NCBI GenBank assembly: GCA_963736235.1
Contig: CAVTOR010000031.1
Coordinates: 124,001-188,000 of the forward strand
DNA from: CAVORB01 sp963736235
GTDB taxonomy: Bacteria; Pseudomonadota; Gammaproteobacteria; Chromatiales; Chromatiaceae
Reading direction: 5' to 3'
Length of the DNA stretch: 64,000 nucleotides
Shown: piece after piece, positions 45,921 to 54,385 of the stretch
How positions within the stretch are numbered: position 1 is the first letter of the stretch
Layout: each line of letters starts with the position of its first letter
Translations under genes and position numbers: made by a program
Notes under the pieces: generated by a model
Told to the model about the DNA's origin: nothing
Databases searched by the model: none
Seen by the model: only the letters and a program-made list of their open reading frames with translations

Positions 45921-46994
45921 TTACCGGCTCGATTCGGACAATGCCTGCTCGTCGACCCACTCACGCCAGGCCGCCAGTAGCACGGCGATTACGATGGGGC
46001 CAAGGAAAAGTCCGATGAGACCGAAGGCGGAGATGCCACCCAGAACGCCGAACAGGACCAAAAGGTACGGAATGCGGGTAGCGCTGCTGATGACCAGTGG
46101 GCGCAGGAGATTGTCGATCTGGCTGACGACCAGCGCGCCCCAGGCCGCGAGCCCGGCCCCGGCCCAGGTGTCCCCAGTTGCCAGCAGCCAGATGCTGACC
46201 GATCCCCACACCACGGGCGCGCCGAACGGGATCAGTGCCAGCAGCACGGTAACCACGCCCAGCAACACCGGGGCGCTCAGCCCGGCGGTCCAATAGCCCA
46301 TGCCAGCAAGCGCGCCCTGGATCAGCGCCGTCAGGATGAGACCGTAGAGCACCGCCCGCATGGTGTCGCCGATGGCGTGCAGATACCTTCCGGCGCGGGG
46401 GCCGAGCAGGCCCAGCAGCAGGCCTCGAGCCTGGCCGAGCAGGGACTCCCCGTCGCGGTAGAGAAAGAAGGCCGTGAGCAGGGCGAAGCCGAACTTGAAG
46501 GCCGTGCGCCCGATATCCCCGATGACCGCGAGGGTCTCGTCCGCCCAGGACTTCGACCACTGCACTACCTGGGCGCGGAGCGCGGACGGATCGGCAACGG
46601 CGAGATCGGCCAGGCGCTCGATCTCGGGGCCGATCCATGGAATCCGCCCGACGGCCGTCGGCAGGGCCTCCTTACCCTGGCCGAGCAAGTCGATCGAGGC
46701 CGTATAGGCCGCCGGGACCTCCGTGCGCAGCACGGCGATGACCCACAGCAGCGGCAGCGCGAAGGCGCCCGCCAACAGTAGCGTCATCAGCAGGGCACCG
46801 GCGTTGACATGGCGCCCGAGCAAGGTTTGCAGGCGCCGGTAAGCGGGCCAGGTGACATAGGTCAAAATGACGGCCCAGGCTACCGGCGCCAGAAACAGGT
46901 ACAGTACGCGATAACTGAGAAAGAGCAGGCCCACCAGAAAGAGGCCCAAGGCGATCCGCGCGCTTACGATGGTCCTGAAGTCGGAGCCGCTCAT
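45921..46994 (-). CDS. AI-2E family transporter (PF01594), 357 aa
   Basis: An inner-membrane permease with seven or eight hydrophobic segments. The family pattern is seen in FLAPVAWAVILTYVTWPAYR at the N-terminus, an extended periplasmic loop, and the C-terminal IPFGAPVVWG and GLIGLFLGPIVIAVLL. Members have been linked to AI-2 export, Na+/H+ exchange and other roles, so the substrate is uncertain. ATG 46994 was chosen at the family start; upstream in-frame residues are not conserved. Confidence 0.85.
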   Translation of the reverse strand: MSGSDFRTIVSARIALGLFLVGLLFLSYRVLYLFLAPVAWAVILTYVTWPAYRRLQTLLGRHVNAGALLMTLLLAGAFALPLLWVIAVLRTEVPAAYTASIDLLGQGKEALPTAVGRIPWIGPEIERLADLAVADPSALRAQVVQWSKSWADETLAVIGDIGRTAFKFGFALLTAFFLYRDGESLLGQARGLLLGLLGPRAGRYLHAIGDTMRAVLYGLILTALIQGALAGMGYWTAGLSAPVLLGVVTVLLALIPFGAPVVWGSVSIWLLATGDTWAGAGLAAWGALVVSQIDNLLRPLVISSATRIPYLLVLFGVLGGISAFGLIGLFLGPIVIAVLLAAWREWVDEQALSESSR

Positions 46995-47085
46995 CAAACG
47001 TGCCTCTCCTCGTTGACGGACCTGAAGGATAGGCCATCCGCGCGAAAGATGAGAGACTCGCTGCCATTGCGGCAGGCAGAGCGGG

Positions 47086-47999
47086 TCAACCAATCAGTTT
47101 CGCCAGAGAGATCAATCCGAGCATCAGGGTGACAACGCCCACCGCCCCGCGAATGAACGTTTCCGGAAGACGTTTCACCGTGATGGTCGCCACCGGTACC
47201 GAAAGCAGTGCGCCGGCGGCGAGGGGCACTGCGAGGGACCAGTCGAGTCCGCCGGTCAGCGCCAGATAGGCGCCAGTCCCACCAGGCAGGTGAAGGCCTC
47301 CGCCACCGAGGTGATCGCCACCGCGTTCTTGGCCGGCATGCCGGAGACCACTTGACCGGCCGTAACCAGCGGCCCGTAGCCCCCGCCCGAGAGCCCCTTG
47401 TTGAAGGCGGCGATCAACCCCACCACGATAAAGTTACCGGGCCGGTAGGGGATGCGCCGGCGCAGGGTCGCCAGGGTGACCACGCCCATCGCGAGCACGA
47501 TGGTGACGATCGCCAGCGAGAACCAGAAACGGGGGATGGAGATCGCGATCAGGGCGGCCGCGACCGCGCCTGCGGCGCTGAGCAGCGTCAGCAACAGAGC
47601 GGTCCGGCGGGCGTTTGGATCCCGGAGCAGGTCCACGTTGCCGTCGCGCTGGTGCAAGGCCCCGGCCGCGAGCCCGGACAGGAACTCGGAGAAGAGGACC
47701 GCAGGCACGATCTGCAGGGGCTCGAAGCCGGCGATTAGCAGCAGCGGCGTCAGGGTAGTTCCGTAGCCCATGCCCAAGCTGGAGTCGACATACTCGCAGA
47801 GCAGCGCCCCCAGGAACACCGCGAGCAGGGCCTGACCTGGATGGCCGTTGAGAAAGTCCGGGAGCAGCGCCCAGTCCGGTCGGACGACGTGCAGGCCGAG
47901 CAGGACGACCACCGATCCCACCAGAAAGAGCCACAGGCTCAGACGGCGGCGGTGCCAGGCATAGATGTTTCCGAGGTGCAGAACGGCTTCGCGGACCAT
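47086..47999 (-). CDS. TSUP (TauE/SafE) family permease, one frameshift
   Basis: An inner-membrane exporter family for sulfite, sulfoacetate and related anions. Hydrophobic segments alternate with the family motif DSSLGMGYGTTLTPLLLIAGF and, in the second half, NKGLSGGGYGPLVTAGQ. Near 47281 a GGGG run reads GGG; restoring one G gives GTGAYLALTGG and a normal C-terminus ending LISLAKLIG. The inner ATG at 47999 is chosen over 48032: it has GGAG upstream, and the sigma-54 promoter would leave almost no leader for the outer start. Confidence 0.82.
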
Positions 48000-48047
48000 G
48001 GTCGACTCCAGATTGCTGTCGAAACGGGTCATCTCAGCCTACGCCAC

Positions 48048-48062
48048 ACAAGTCTTGTGCCA
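48048..48062 (-). promoter_or_regulatory. Sigma-54 (-24/-12) promoter of the TSUP gene
   Basis: On the minus strand, TGGCAC-AAGAC-TTGT matches the RpoN consensus TGGCAC-N5-TTGC except for the last base. The predicted start is near 48036, about 37 bases before ATG 47999. The divergent gene encodes a sigma-54 activator, which supports the assignment. Confidence 0.7.
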
Positions 48063-48194
48063 TTCTTCCATCAAATTGTTTTTGCAGCAGAAAACTGAAA
48101 ATTGATCGAGCTCTCCACAGTCCATGCGCCGAGGCCGCGGCAGGGAGCAGAATAACCATCATATAATCTCGTTTTTCTGTAACTGCGTGATGAG

Positions 48195-49748
48195 ATGGAT
48201 AGATTCCTCCCCTTGTTACTCGAGGTCTGGCAGCAGGCCTGCCGCAACATCCAGATCGACGCCTCGGCACAGGCGATCGCTGCCGTCCTGGCGCGGCGAA
48301 TCCCTCTCGATCGCCTCGTCGTCCGGCGCCTCACGCCGGCGCGGGAGCGCCTCACAACGCTGGCCTTCGCCGGCAAGGGGCAATCGGCCGCCGCCTCGGA
48401 GCAAACCCTGTCGCGCGAGCAAGCGGAGCGGCTAGTCGCCTGGTGCGCGACGCGGGAGGTGGTCCGCGGTTCGGCCGGGGACATCGACCGGCATCTGCCG
48501 GGACTCCTTCCAGCGGGCTTCTGCGGCGGCATCCTCTCCGGCGGTCTGGTGCTGGAGGGTGGAACCTTCGGCGCGTTAGTGCTCGGCTCCGCCGAAGCCG
48601 ACGCCTTCAACGAGGAGCACGAGCCGATGCTCGCCGCCCTGCTCGATCCGCTCGCCGTGGCGGTGCGGAACGACCGGACGGTACGCGAGATGTCGGCCTT
48701 GCGGGAGGCGGCGGAAGCGGACCGGGAATCCCTCCTCGCCCGTCTGGGACGGCAGGACATCGCGGACACCGTGGTCGGCGCCGACTCCGGCCTCCGGGAC
48801 GTCATGCGCCGCGTGGAGCTGGTGGCGCGAGCGGACACCCCGGTCCTCATTCTCGGAGAGACGGGGTCGGGGAAAGAGGTGGTTGCGCGCGCCATTCACG
48901 CACGGTCTCGCCGCGCGGCAGGCCCCTTCCTGCGGGTCAACTGCGGCGCGATCCCGGCGGAGCTCGTGGACTGCGAGCTGTTCGGTCACGAGCGTGGCAG
49001 CTTCACCGGCGCACCGGCCCAGCGCAAGGGCTGGTTCGAGCGCGGGGACGGCGGCACGCTGTTCCTCGATGAAATCGGAGAGCTGTCTCCCGCGGTGCAG
49101 GTCCGCCTGCTCCGCATCCTGCAGGACGGGACCTTCCAGCGGGTTGGCGGACAGCGTCAGCTGCGGGTGGACGTGCGTGTCGTAGCGGCCACGCACCGGG
49201 ACCTGGGCGCCATGGTCTCCGGGGGCGTTTTCCGGGCCGACCTCTGGTACCGCATCAACGTGTTCCCGATCCGCCTGCCAGCCCTGCGCGAGCGCGCCCA
49301 GGACATTCCAGCCATGGCCGTTCACTTCGCACTGCGGGCTGCGGCGCGACTCGGGCTCCCGCCCCGCATGCCGGCACCGGAGGACATGGAGCGCCTGATC
49401 GCCTATTCCTGGCCGGGCAATGTGAGAGAGCTTTCGGCAGTGATCGAGCGGGCGGCCATCCTGGGCAACGGCGGCCCGCTGGAGATCGTCACCGCACTCG
49501 GAACGGGATCGGCACCGTTGCCCGCGGTGGAGGCAGCGGTGGCGCCTGGCCCCGCTACCCGAGTCGAAAAGACCCTCGATCAGGTCGTCCGCAGCCACAT
49601 CGAGGCGGCCCTCGCCGACTCCCTCGGCCGGATCGAGGGGCCCTTCGGCGCGGCACGGCGCCTCGACATCAACCCCCACACCCTGCTCACGCGGATGCGC
49701 CGTTTGGGAATCGACTGGAAGCGATTCCGTTCCGGCGGGTGCGGATGA
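48195..49748 (+). CDS. Sigma-54-dependent transcriptional activator, GAF-AAA+-Fis (NorR-like), 517 aa
   Basis: An enhancer-binding protein. Residues 1-170 form a GAF-like sensor. The AAA+ domain follows a short linker: Walker A LGETGSGKE near 220, the sigma-54 contact loop ERGSFTGA (usually GAFTGA), Walker B LFLDEIGE, and the late YSWPGNVREL. The C-terminal 60 residues are a Fis-type helix-turn-helix (GAARRLDINPHTLLTRMRRLG). Its architecture follows NorR, but the signal is unknown. It is divergent from the TSUP gene, whose promoter is of the sigma-54 type. Confidence 0.88.
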   Translation: MDRFLPLLLEVWQQACRNIQIDASAQAIAAVLARRIPLDRLVVRRLTPARERLTTLAFAGKGQSAAASEQTLSREQAERLVAWCATREVVRGSAGDIDRHLPGLLPAGFCGGILSGGLVLEGGTFGALVLGSAEADAFNEEHEPMLAALLDPLAVAVRNDRTVREMSALREAAEADRESLLARLGRQDIADTVVGADSGLRDVMRRVELVARADTPVLILGETGSGKEVVARAIHARSRRAAGPFLRVNCGAIPAELVDCELFGHERGSFTGAPAQRKGWFERGDGGTLFLDEIGELSPAVQVRLLRILQDGTFQRVGGQRQLRVDVRVVAATHRDLGAMVSGGVFRADLWYRINVFPIRLPALRERAQDIPAMAVHFALRAAARLGLPPRMPAPEDMERLIAYSWPGNVRELSAVIERAAILGNGGPLEIVTALGTGSAPLPAVEAAVAPGPATRVEKTLDQVVRSHIEAALADSLGRIEGPFGAARRLDINPHTLLTRMRRLGIDWKRFRSGGCG

Positions 49749-49829
49749 GTGAACGACGGGGCGCGAATCCGGCGGCCTTGGTGAGTTGGTGGGTGTCGGA
49801 ACGGTTGACGCGGAGCGGCGTCGTCCGGG

Positions 49830-52279
49830 TCACGCCTGCTGCGCGATCGGGGGCCGGAAACGCCGCAGCCGCAGGCTGTTGGTCACGACGAACAGGCTCG
49901 AGACACTCATGGCGGCGGCCGCAAGCATGGGATTGAGCAACCAGCCGGTCAACGGGTAGAACAGCCCCGCGGCCAGGGGGATCAGCGCCACGTTGTAGGC
50001 GTAGGCCCAGAAGAAGTTGAGCCGGATGGTCTTCATCGTCTGCCGCGCCAGCGCCACGGCGTTGGCCGCCGCGGTCAGCTCGCCGGACATGAGGATGACC
50101 TCGCCCGCCTCCACTGCGATGTCGGTGCCGGTGCCGATGGCGATACCGACATCGGCCTGGGCCAGGGCCGGCGCATCATTGATGCCGTCGCCGACGAAGG
50201 CCACGCGGGCGCCCGCGTCCTGCAGCCGCTTGATCTCCGCGGCCTTGGCGTCCGGCAGCACCTCGGCGACGACCCGGTCGATTCCCACCGCGCGGGCCAC
50301 CGCCTCGGCGGTACGGCGGTTGTCGCCGGTCAACATGATAGTAGTCAGATCCAGTTGGCGCATGGCCGCCAGTGCCGCCTGGCTGCTCTCCTTGAGCGGG
50401 TCCGAGACCGCAAGCAGCGCGACAACTCTCCCGCCGGTGGTCGCGAGCACCGGGGTTGCGCCCAAGGCTGCCAGTTGCTCCAGGCGGTCGGCGACGGCAC
50501 TCGTGTCCACGCCCAGCCGGTCCATGAAGCGGGCGGAACCAACTCCGACCGTCTCCCCTTCGACCTGGGCCTGAATGCCATGGCCGGGGACGGCCTGCGC
50601 ATCCTGTGCCTCGCGGATGTCCAGCCCGCGGTCTCGCGCCGCCTGAACGATGGCCCCGGCCACGGGATGCTCGCTGTAGCGCTCCACCGCCGCGACCAGC
50701 GCCAGGGCCTGGTCCTGGGTCATCCCGTAGGCCTGGAGCTCGGTCAGTGCCGGCTTGCCCTGGGTAATGGTCCCGGTCTTGTCGAGCACCAGGGTGTCCA
50801 CGCTCGCCAGCGCCTCCAAGGCGGGTCCACGACGGAACAGGGTTCCCATGGCGGCACCGCGCCCGGTCGCCACCATGATCGCCGTGGGCGTGGCGAGACC
50901 CATCGCGCAGGGGCAGGCGATCAGCAGGACACTCACGGCGGCCACGAAAGCGAAGCTCAGCGCCGGGTCCGGCCCCATGGCGAGCCAGGCCACGAAGGTG
51001 ACCAGCGCCAGGGCCATGACGATGGGAACGAACACCGCGGCGATGCGGTCCGCCAGGCGCTGGATCGGCGGCTTGCCGGCTTGCGCCTCCTCCACCATGC
51101 GGATGATCTGCGCCAGCACGGTGTCGGCGCCCACGCGGGTCGCCCGATAGCGGAAGGCCCCGGTCTGGTTGACGGTGCCGCCGACCACCTCATCGCCCGA
51201 CTGCTTGCTCACGGGGATGGGCTCGCCACTGATCATGGACTCGTCCACGTAGCTGCGGCCATCGGTCACGACGCCGTCGACCGGTATGCGCTCGCCGGGA
51301 CGAACCAGAATCACGTCTCCAGACACGACCTCGTCAACCGGGATCGTGACCTCCCGGTCTTGCCGGAAGACCCGGCCTCCTTCGGCTGCAACCGCATCAG
51401 CTGGCGGATGGCCTCGGACGTGCGCCCCTTGGCGAGGGATTCGAGGTACCGCCCAAGCAGGATCAGGGTCACGATGACCGCCGCCGCCTCGAAGTAGAGG
51501 TTTGCCGTACCCTCGGGAAACAGGCGCGGCAGGACGAGCACGAGCAGGGAATAGAGGTAGGCCGCCGAGCTGCCGATCATTACCAGGCTATTCATCCCGG
51601 GTGCGAAATGGCGGAGCTCCGACCAGCCATGGATCAGGAACCGCCGTCCCGCCCACAGCAGCACCGGCGTGGCGAGCAGGAGTTCCAGCCAGTGCCAGGC
51701 CAGCTTCGGCAGCAAGCGATGCATGAGCGCTTCGGCACCGGGCAGGACCATGGGGGACATGCTGATCAGGACCAGGGGCAGGGTCAGTCCGCCGGCTAGC
51801 AGGAGGTCACGCTTCAGGAGCGCCAGCTCCCGTTCCTGCCGCGCTTTCCCATCGTCTGGCGCCGCCTCGCCAGTCTCGGCCTCGTACCCCGCCTCCCGCA
51901 CCGCCTTGACGATCTGTTCCCGGCCCAGGGAATCGGGAAGGTACTCCACGCTGGCGGATTCGGTACTCAGATTCACCGTCGCCCCGAGGACACCCGGCAA
52001 TGACTTAATGGCCCGCTCCACCCTCGCGACGCAGGACGCGCAGGTCATGCCGCCGACGCCCAGGGTCACGGTCTCGACCACGGGCTCATAACCGGCGTCG
52101 CGCACCGCGGCCAGGAGCTGGGGCACCTCGGCCTGCTCGAAGCGCACGACCGCGGTCTCCGCCGCCAGATTGACCGTGGCCGATTCGACACCCGGCTGAC
52201 GGGCGATTGCCTGCTCCACGCGCGTGACGCAGGACGCGCAGCTCATGCCCCCGACGCCGATGCGCAGCTCCTGACTCAT
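49830..52279 (-). CDS. copA: Copper-exporting P1B-type ATPase CopA, one frameshift
   Basis: Pumps Cu+ out of the cytoplasm. Two N-terminal heavy-metal domains carry GGMSCASC and GGMTCASC. The membrane part has the transport motif CPCAMG. Catalytic motifs are DKTGT (phosphorylated Asp) and GDGINDAPALAQADVG. Near 51389 a C is missing from a C run; restoring it joins LMRLQPKEA to RVFRQDREVTIPVDEVVSGDV. ATG 52279 (SQELRIGVGG) was chosen as start. It is followed upstream by copZ on the same strand. Confidence 0.93.
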
Positions 52280-52316
52280 TGCGGTGAGCCGGCGCGGCAA
52301 CGATGTAAACGGCTGT

Positions 52317-52520
52317 TCACTGTCCCAAGGTCGCCTCGTAGCCCGCCTCTTTGATTGCGGCGATCAGCTCGTTCGGCGACGCATTTCCCTCTACGACCGC
52401 GATCCCGGGATCGAGCCTCACCTCCGGCACCCCATCGACGCCGTCCACTGCGGCCAGGGCCTCGGTAACCGCCTTCACACAATGCATGCAGCTCATGCCC
52501 TCGATGTTCAACTTGATCAT
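52317..52520 (-). CDS. copZ: Copper chaperone CopZ, 67 aa
   Basis: A soluble ferredoxin-like heavy-metal-associated domain that carries Cu+ to CopA. The metal site is GMSCMHCVKAV at about residues 8-18. The fold is completed by a strand around AVVEGNASPNELIAAIKEAGY. It lies 37 bases from copA. Confidence 0.93.
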   Translation of the reverse strand: MIKLNIEGMSCMHCVKAVTEALAAVDGVDGVPEVRLDPGIAVVEGNASPNELIAAIKEAGYEATLGQ

Positions 52521-52593
52521 GTGCTTCTCCGATCTGGTGATTGCGTCTCGTCGCCAAATTATTCAACAACATGGTGCTCGCCTTGCGCGCGTG

Positions 52594-53179
52594 TCAAGGG
52601 TATGCCTCCAGGTACCGGATGATCTTCCAACGCTCGGTTTCGCTGAGCGCGTCCTTGAACGCCGGCATCGCGGTGCCGATACCTCCGCCTCCTTCGCTGA
52701 TCGCCCACATCAGGTAGCCGTCGCTGACCATCGGCCGACCAATGAGCCAGCGAAGGTTGGCCGGAGGGGGATACATACCGGCCGCCGCCGGCCCGTTTCC
52801 TGCGCCGGAGTCGCCGTGGCAGGCGGCACAATTGGCCCGGTAGAGCGCCTCTCCCTCGGAAATCACCTTCGCGCTGGGCGCAAGGGGATTGCGCAAACCG
52901 CGATAGGCCGCCGGAATGCCACCCATCATGGCCCAGCGATGCCGCTGCATGGAGTAGCCCATCATCATCCCACGACCTCGTCCGCGCATCCCGGGCCCCA
53001 TCGCCATGCCGCGAGCGCCGCGCGGCATCGCGGTGACCGCCGCGTCGGGCTGCGGAGTCGCGCTGCTCCGCCTGTGCGCCGCAACCCACCAAGGCGGTGG
53101 CGGTGGTGACCGACAGCATGGCGAGGAGCATGCTGACCGTCATTGCCGAGAGCGTATGGATGCGGCACATCGTCTTCAC
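52594..53179 (-). CDS. Membrane-anchored cytochrome c, one frameshift
   Basis: The N-terminus (CRIHTLSAMTVSMLLAMLS) ends in a lipobox-like ALVGC, suggesting a lipoprotein. A Met/Arg/Gly-rich linker (AMGPGMRGRGRGMMMGYSM) follows in another frame after a shift near 53040. Then comes a monoheme domain with CAACH and the distal region GIGTAMPAFKDALSE. Such cytochromes often accompany copper-resistance clusters. The Met-rich linker could bind copper (inference). Confidence 0.75.
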
Positions 53180-53221
53180 CTCCGTTCTTGCCTACAGGCA
53201 CCGCTTCGAGCGCGCACCTGT

Positions 53222-53653
53222 CTACTGCACCGTAATCCTGATCTTCTCGGACATCAGCGGCGGTAGGAACGGCTCGTGATCCTCGTCCCCGACCAGCAGC
53301 TGCAGGCTGTGCTCGCCGGGCGCCAGCTCGAGCAGCACCTGCGTCTCGCCCCCATCGAGATGGACGTGATTGGCGTCCCGGGGAATCGCATCGCCCATGT
53401 CCGGCAGTTGATCCAGGTCGACGAGGACATGGTGATGACCCGCCGTGTGCCGGATCTTGCCCTTGGTACCCGCGGGCGTGATGCCGAAACCCTCGATGCC
53501 CATCTTGACCAGCACCGGGCTGGTGACGACCGCGCCGTCCGCCGGCTCGATGATGAAGACCCGGGCGTCGTCCGGCGTCGAATGGGCCTGGGAGAGCTGC
53601 ATGCCCAGAGCGAGCAGGAATAGACTGGTTGCCGTTAGGAGTTTCCTGAACAT
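53222..53653 (-). CDS. DUF4399 domain protein, secreted, 143 aa
   Basis: Residues 1-23 form a signal peptide. The mature domain has the family features VFIIEPADGAVVTSPV, a His cluster GHHHVLVD, the repeat-like NHVHLDGGETQ, and the C-terminal strand LQLLVGDEDHEP. The His residues suggest a metal site. The function is unknown; the gene lies between copB and a cytochrome in the copper island. Confidence 0.8.
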   Translation of the reverse strand: MFRKLLTATSLFLLALGMQLSQAHSTPDDARVFIIEPADGAVVTSPVLVKMGIEGFGITPAGTKGKIRHTAGHHHVLVDLDQLPDMGDAIPRDANHVHLDGGETQVLLELAPGEHSLQLLVGDEDHEPFLPPLMSEKIRITVQ

Positions 53654-53674
53654 GGCCTTTCTCCGCTTTCAGTC

Positions 53675-54375
53675 TCAAAACCAGGCGTGCACGCCGACGA
53701 CCAATTGCAGGTCGTTGGTGGACGCGCCCTCCTCCCGGGCGTAGTCCGCGGTAGCGCCGAACAGCTTCTCCCAGTTGACGCCGATGTAAGGTGCGAATTC
53801 CCGACGGATCTCGTAGCGCAGGCGAAGCCCGAGCTCCAGGTTGGAGATGCCGGAGCCGATCCCGCGAGCCGGTCGTCCTTGCCGTAGAAGTTGACCTCCA
53901 GCTCCGGGGAGAGGATCAGGCGCTGGGTGAACAGGAGCTCGTACTCCGCGTCCAGCCGTCCGGATACGGTGCCGTTGCCGCCGGCGTAGAGGGTGGCGTC
54001 CACCTCGAACCAGTAGGGCGCCAGTCCCTTGAATCCGACGGCGAACCAGTCACGGTCCGGCTCCGGACTGAAATCGTGGCGCCACCCGGCCTGCAGGTCC
54101 CAGTAGGGGGAGATGGCCCGGCTGTAGGGGGCTTCGCCATAGGCCCCCTCGGTGGTGCCGTCGGCGTACTCGCCCTCGGTCTTGAACCAGAGCTTGTTGA
54201 GATCGGTTCCGATCCAGGCGTCGGCGTCCCACACCCAGGGGTCCGGTCCGTCCGCGGCGCGCCACTCCAGCTTGTCGATCATGAGGTTGAACAGCACCGG
54301 ATCGTCCTCGGCGGCCGCCATCGCCCCCGAGGAGGCAAGCAGGCAGACCAGTGCGAGCAGTAGTTGTTTCTGCAT
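53675..54375 (-). CDS. copB: Copper resistance protein CopB (outer membrane), one frameshift
   Basis: A signal peptide (QLLLALVCLLASSGAMAAA) is followed by the CopB beta-barrel pattern: MIDKLEWRAADG, DADAWIGTDLNKLWFKTEGE and SPYWDLQAGWRHDFSPEPDR. Near 53864 a G run is one base short; adding it gives IGSGISNLELGLRLRYEI and the normal end VVGVHAWF. It is downstream of the multicopper oxidase, the usual copAB pair. Confidence 0.9.
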
Positions 54376-54385
54376 TGTTTTCTCC

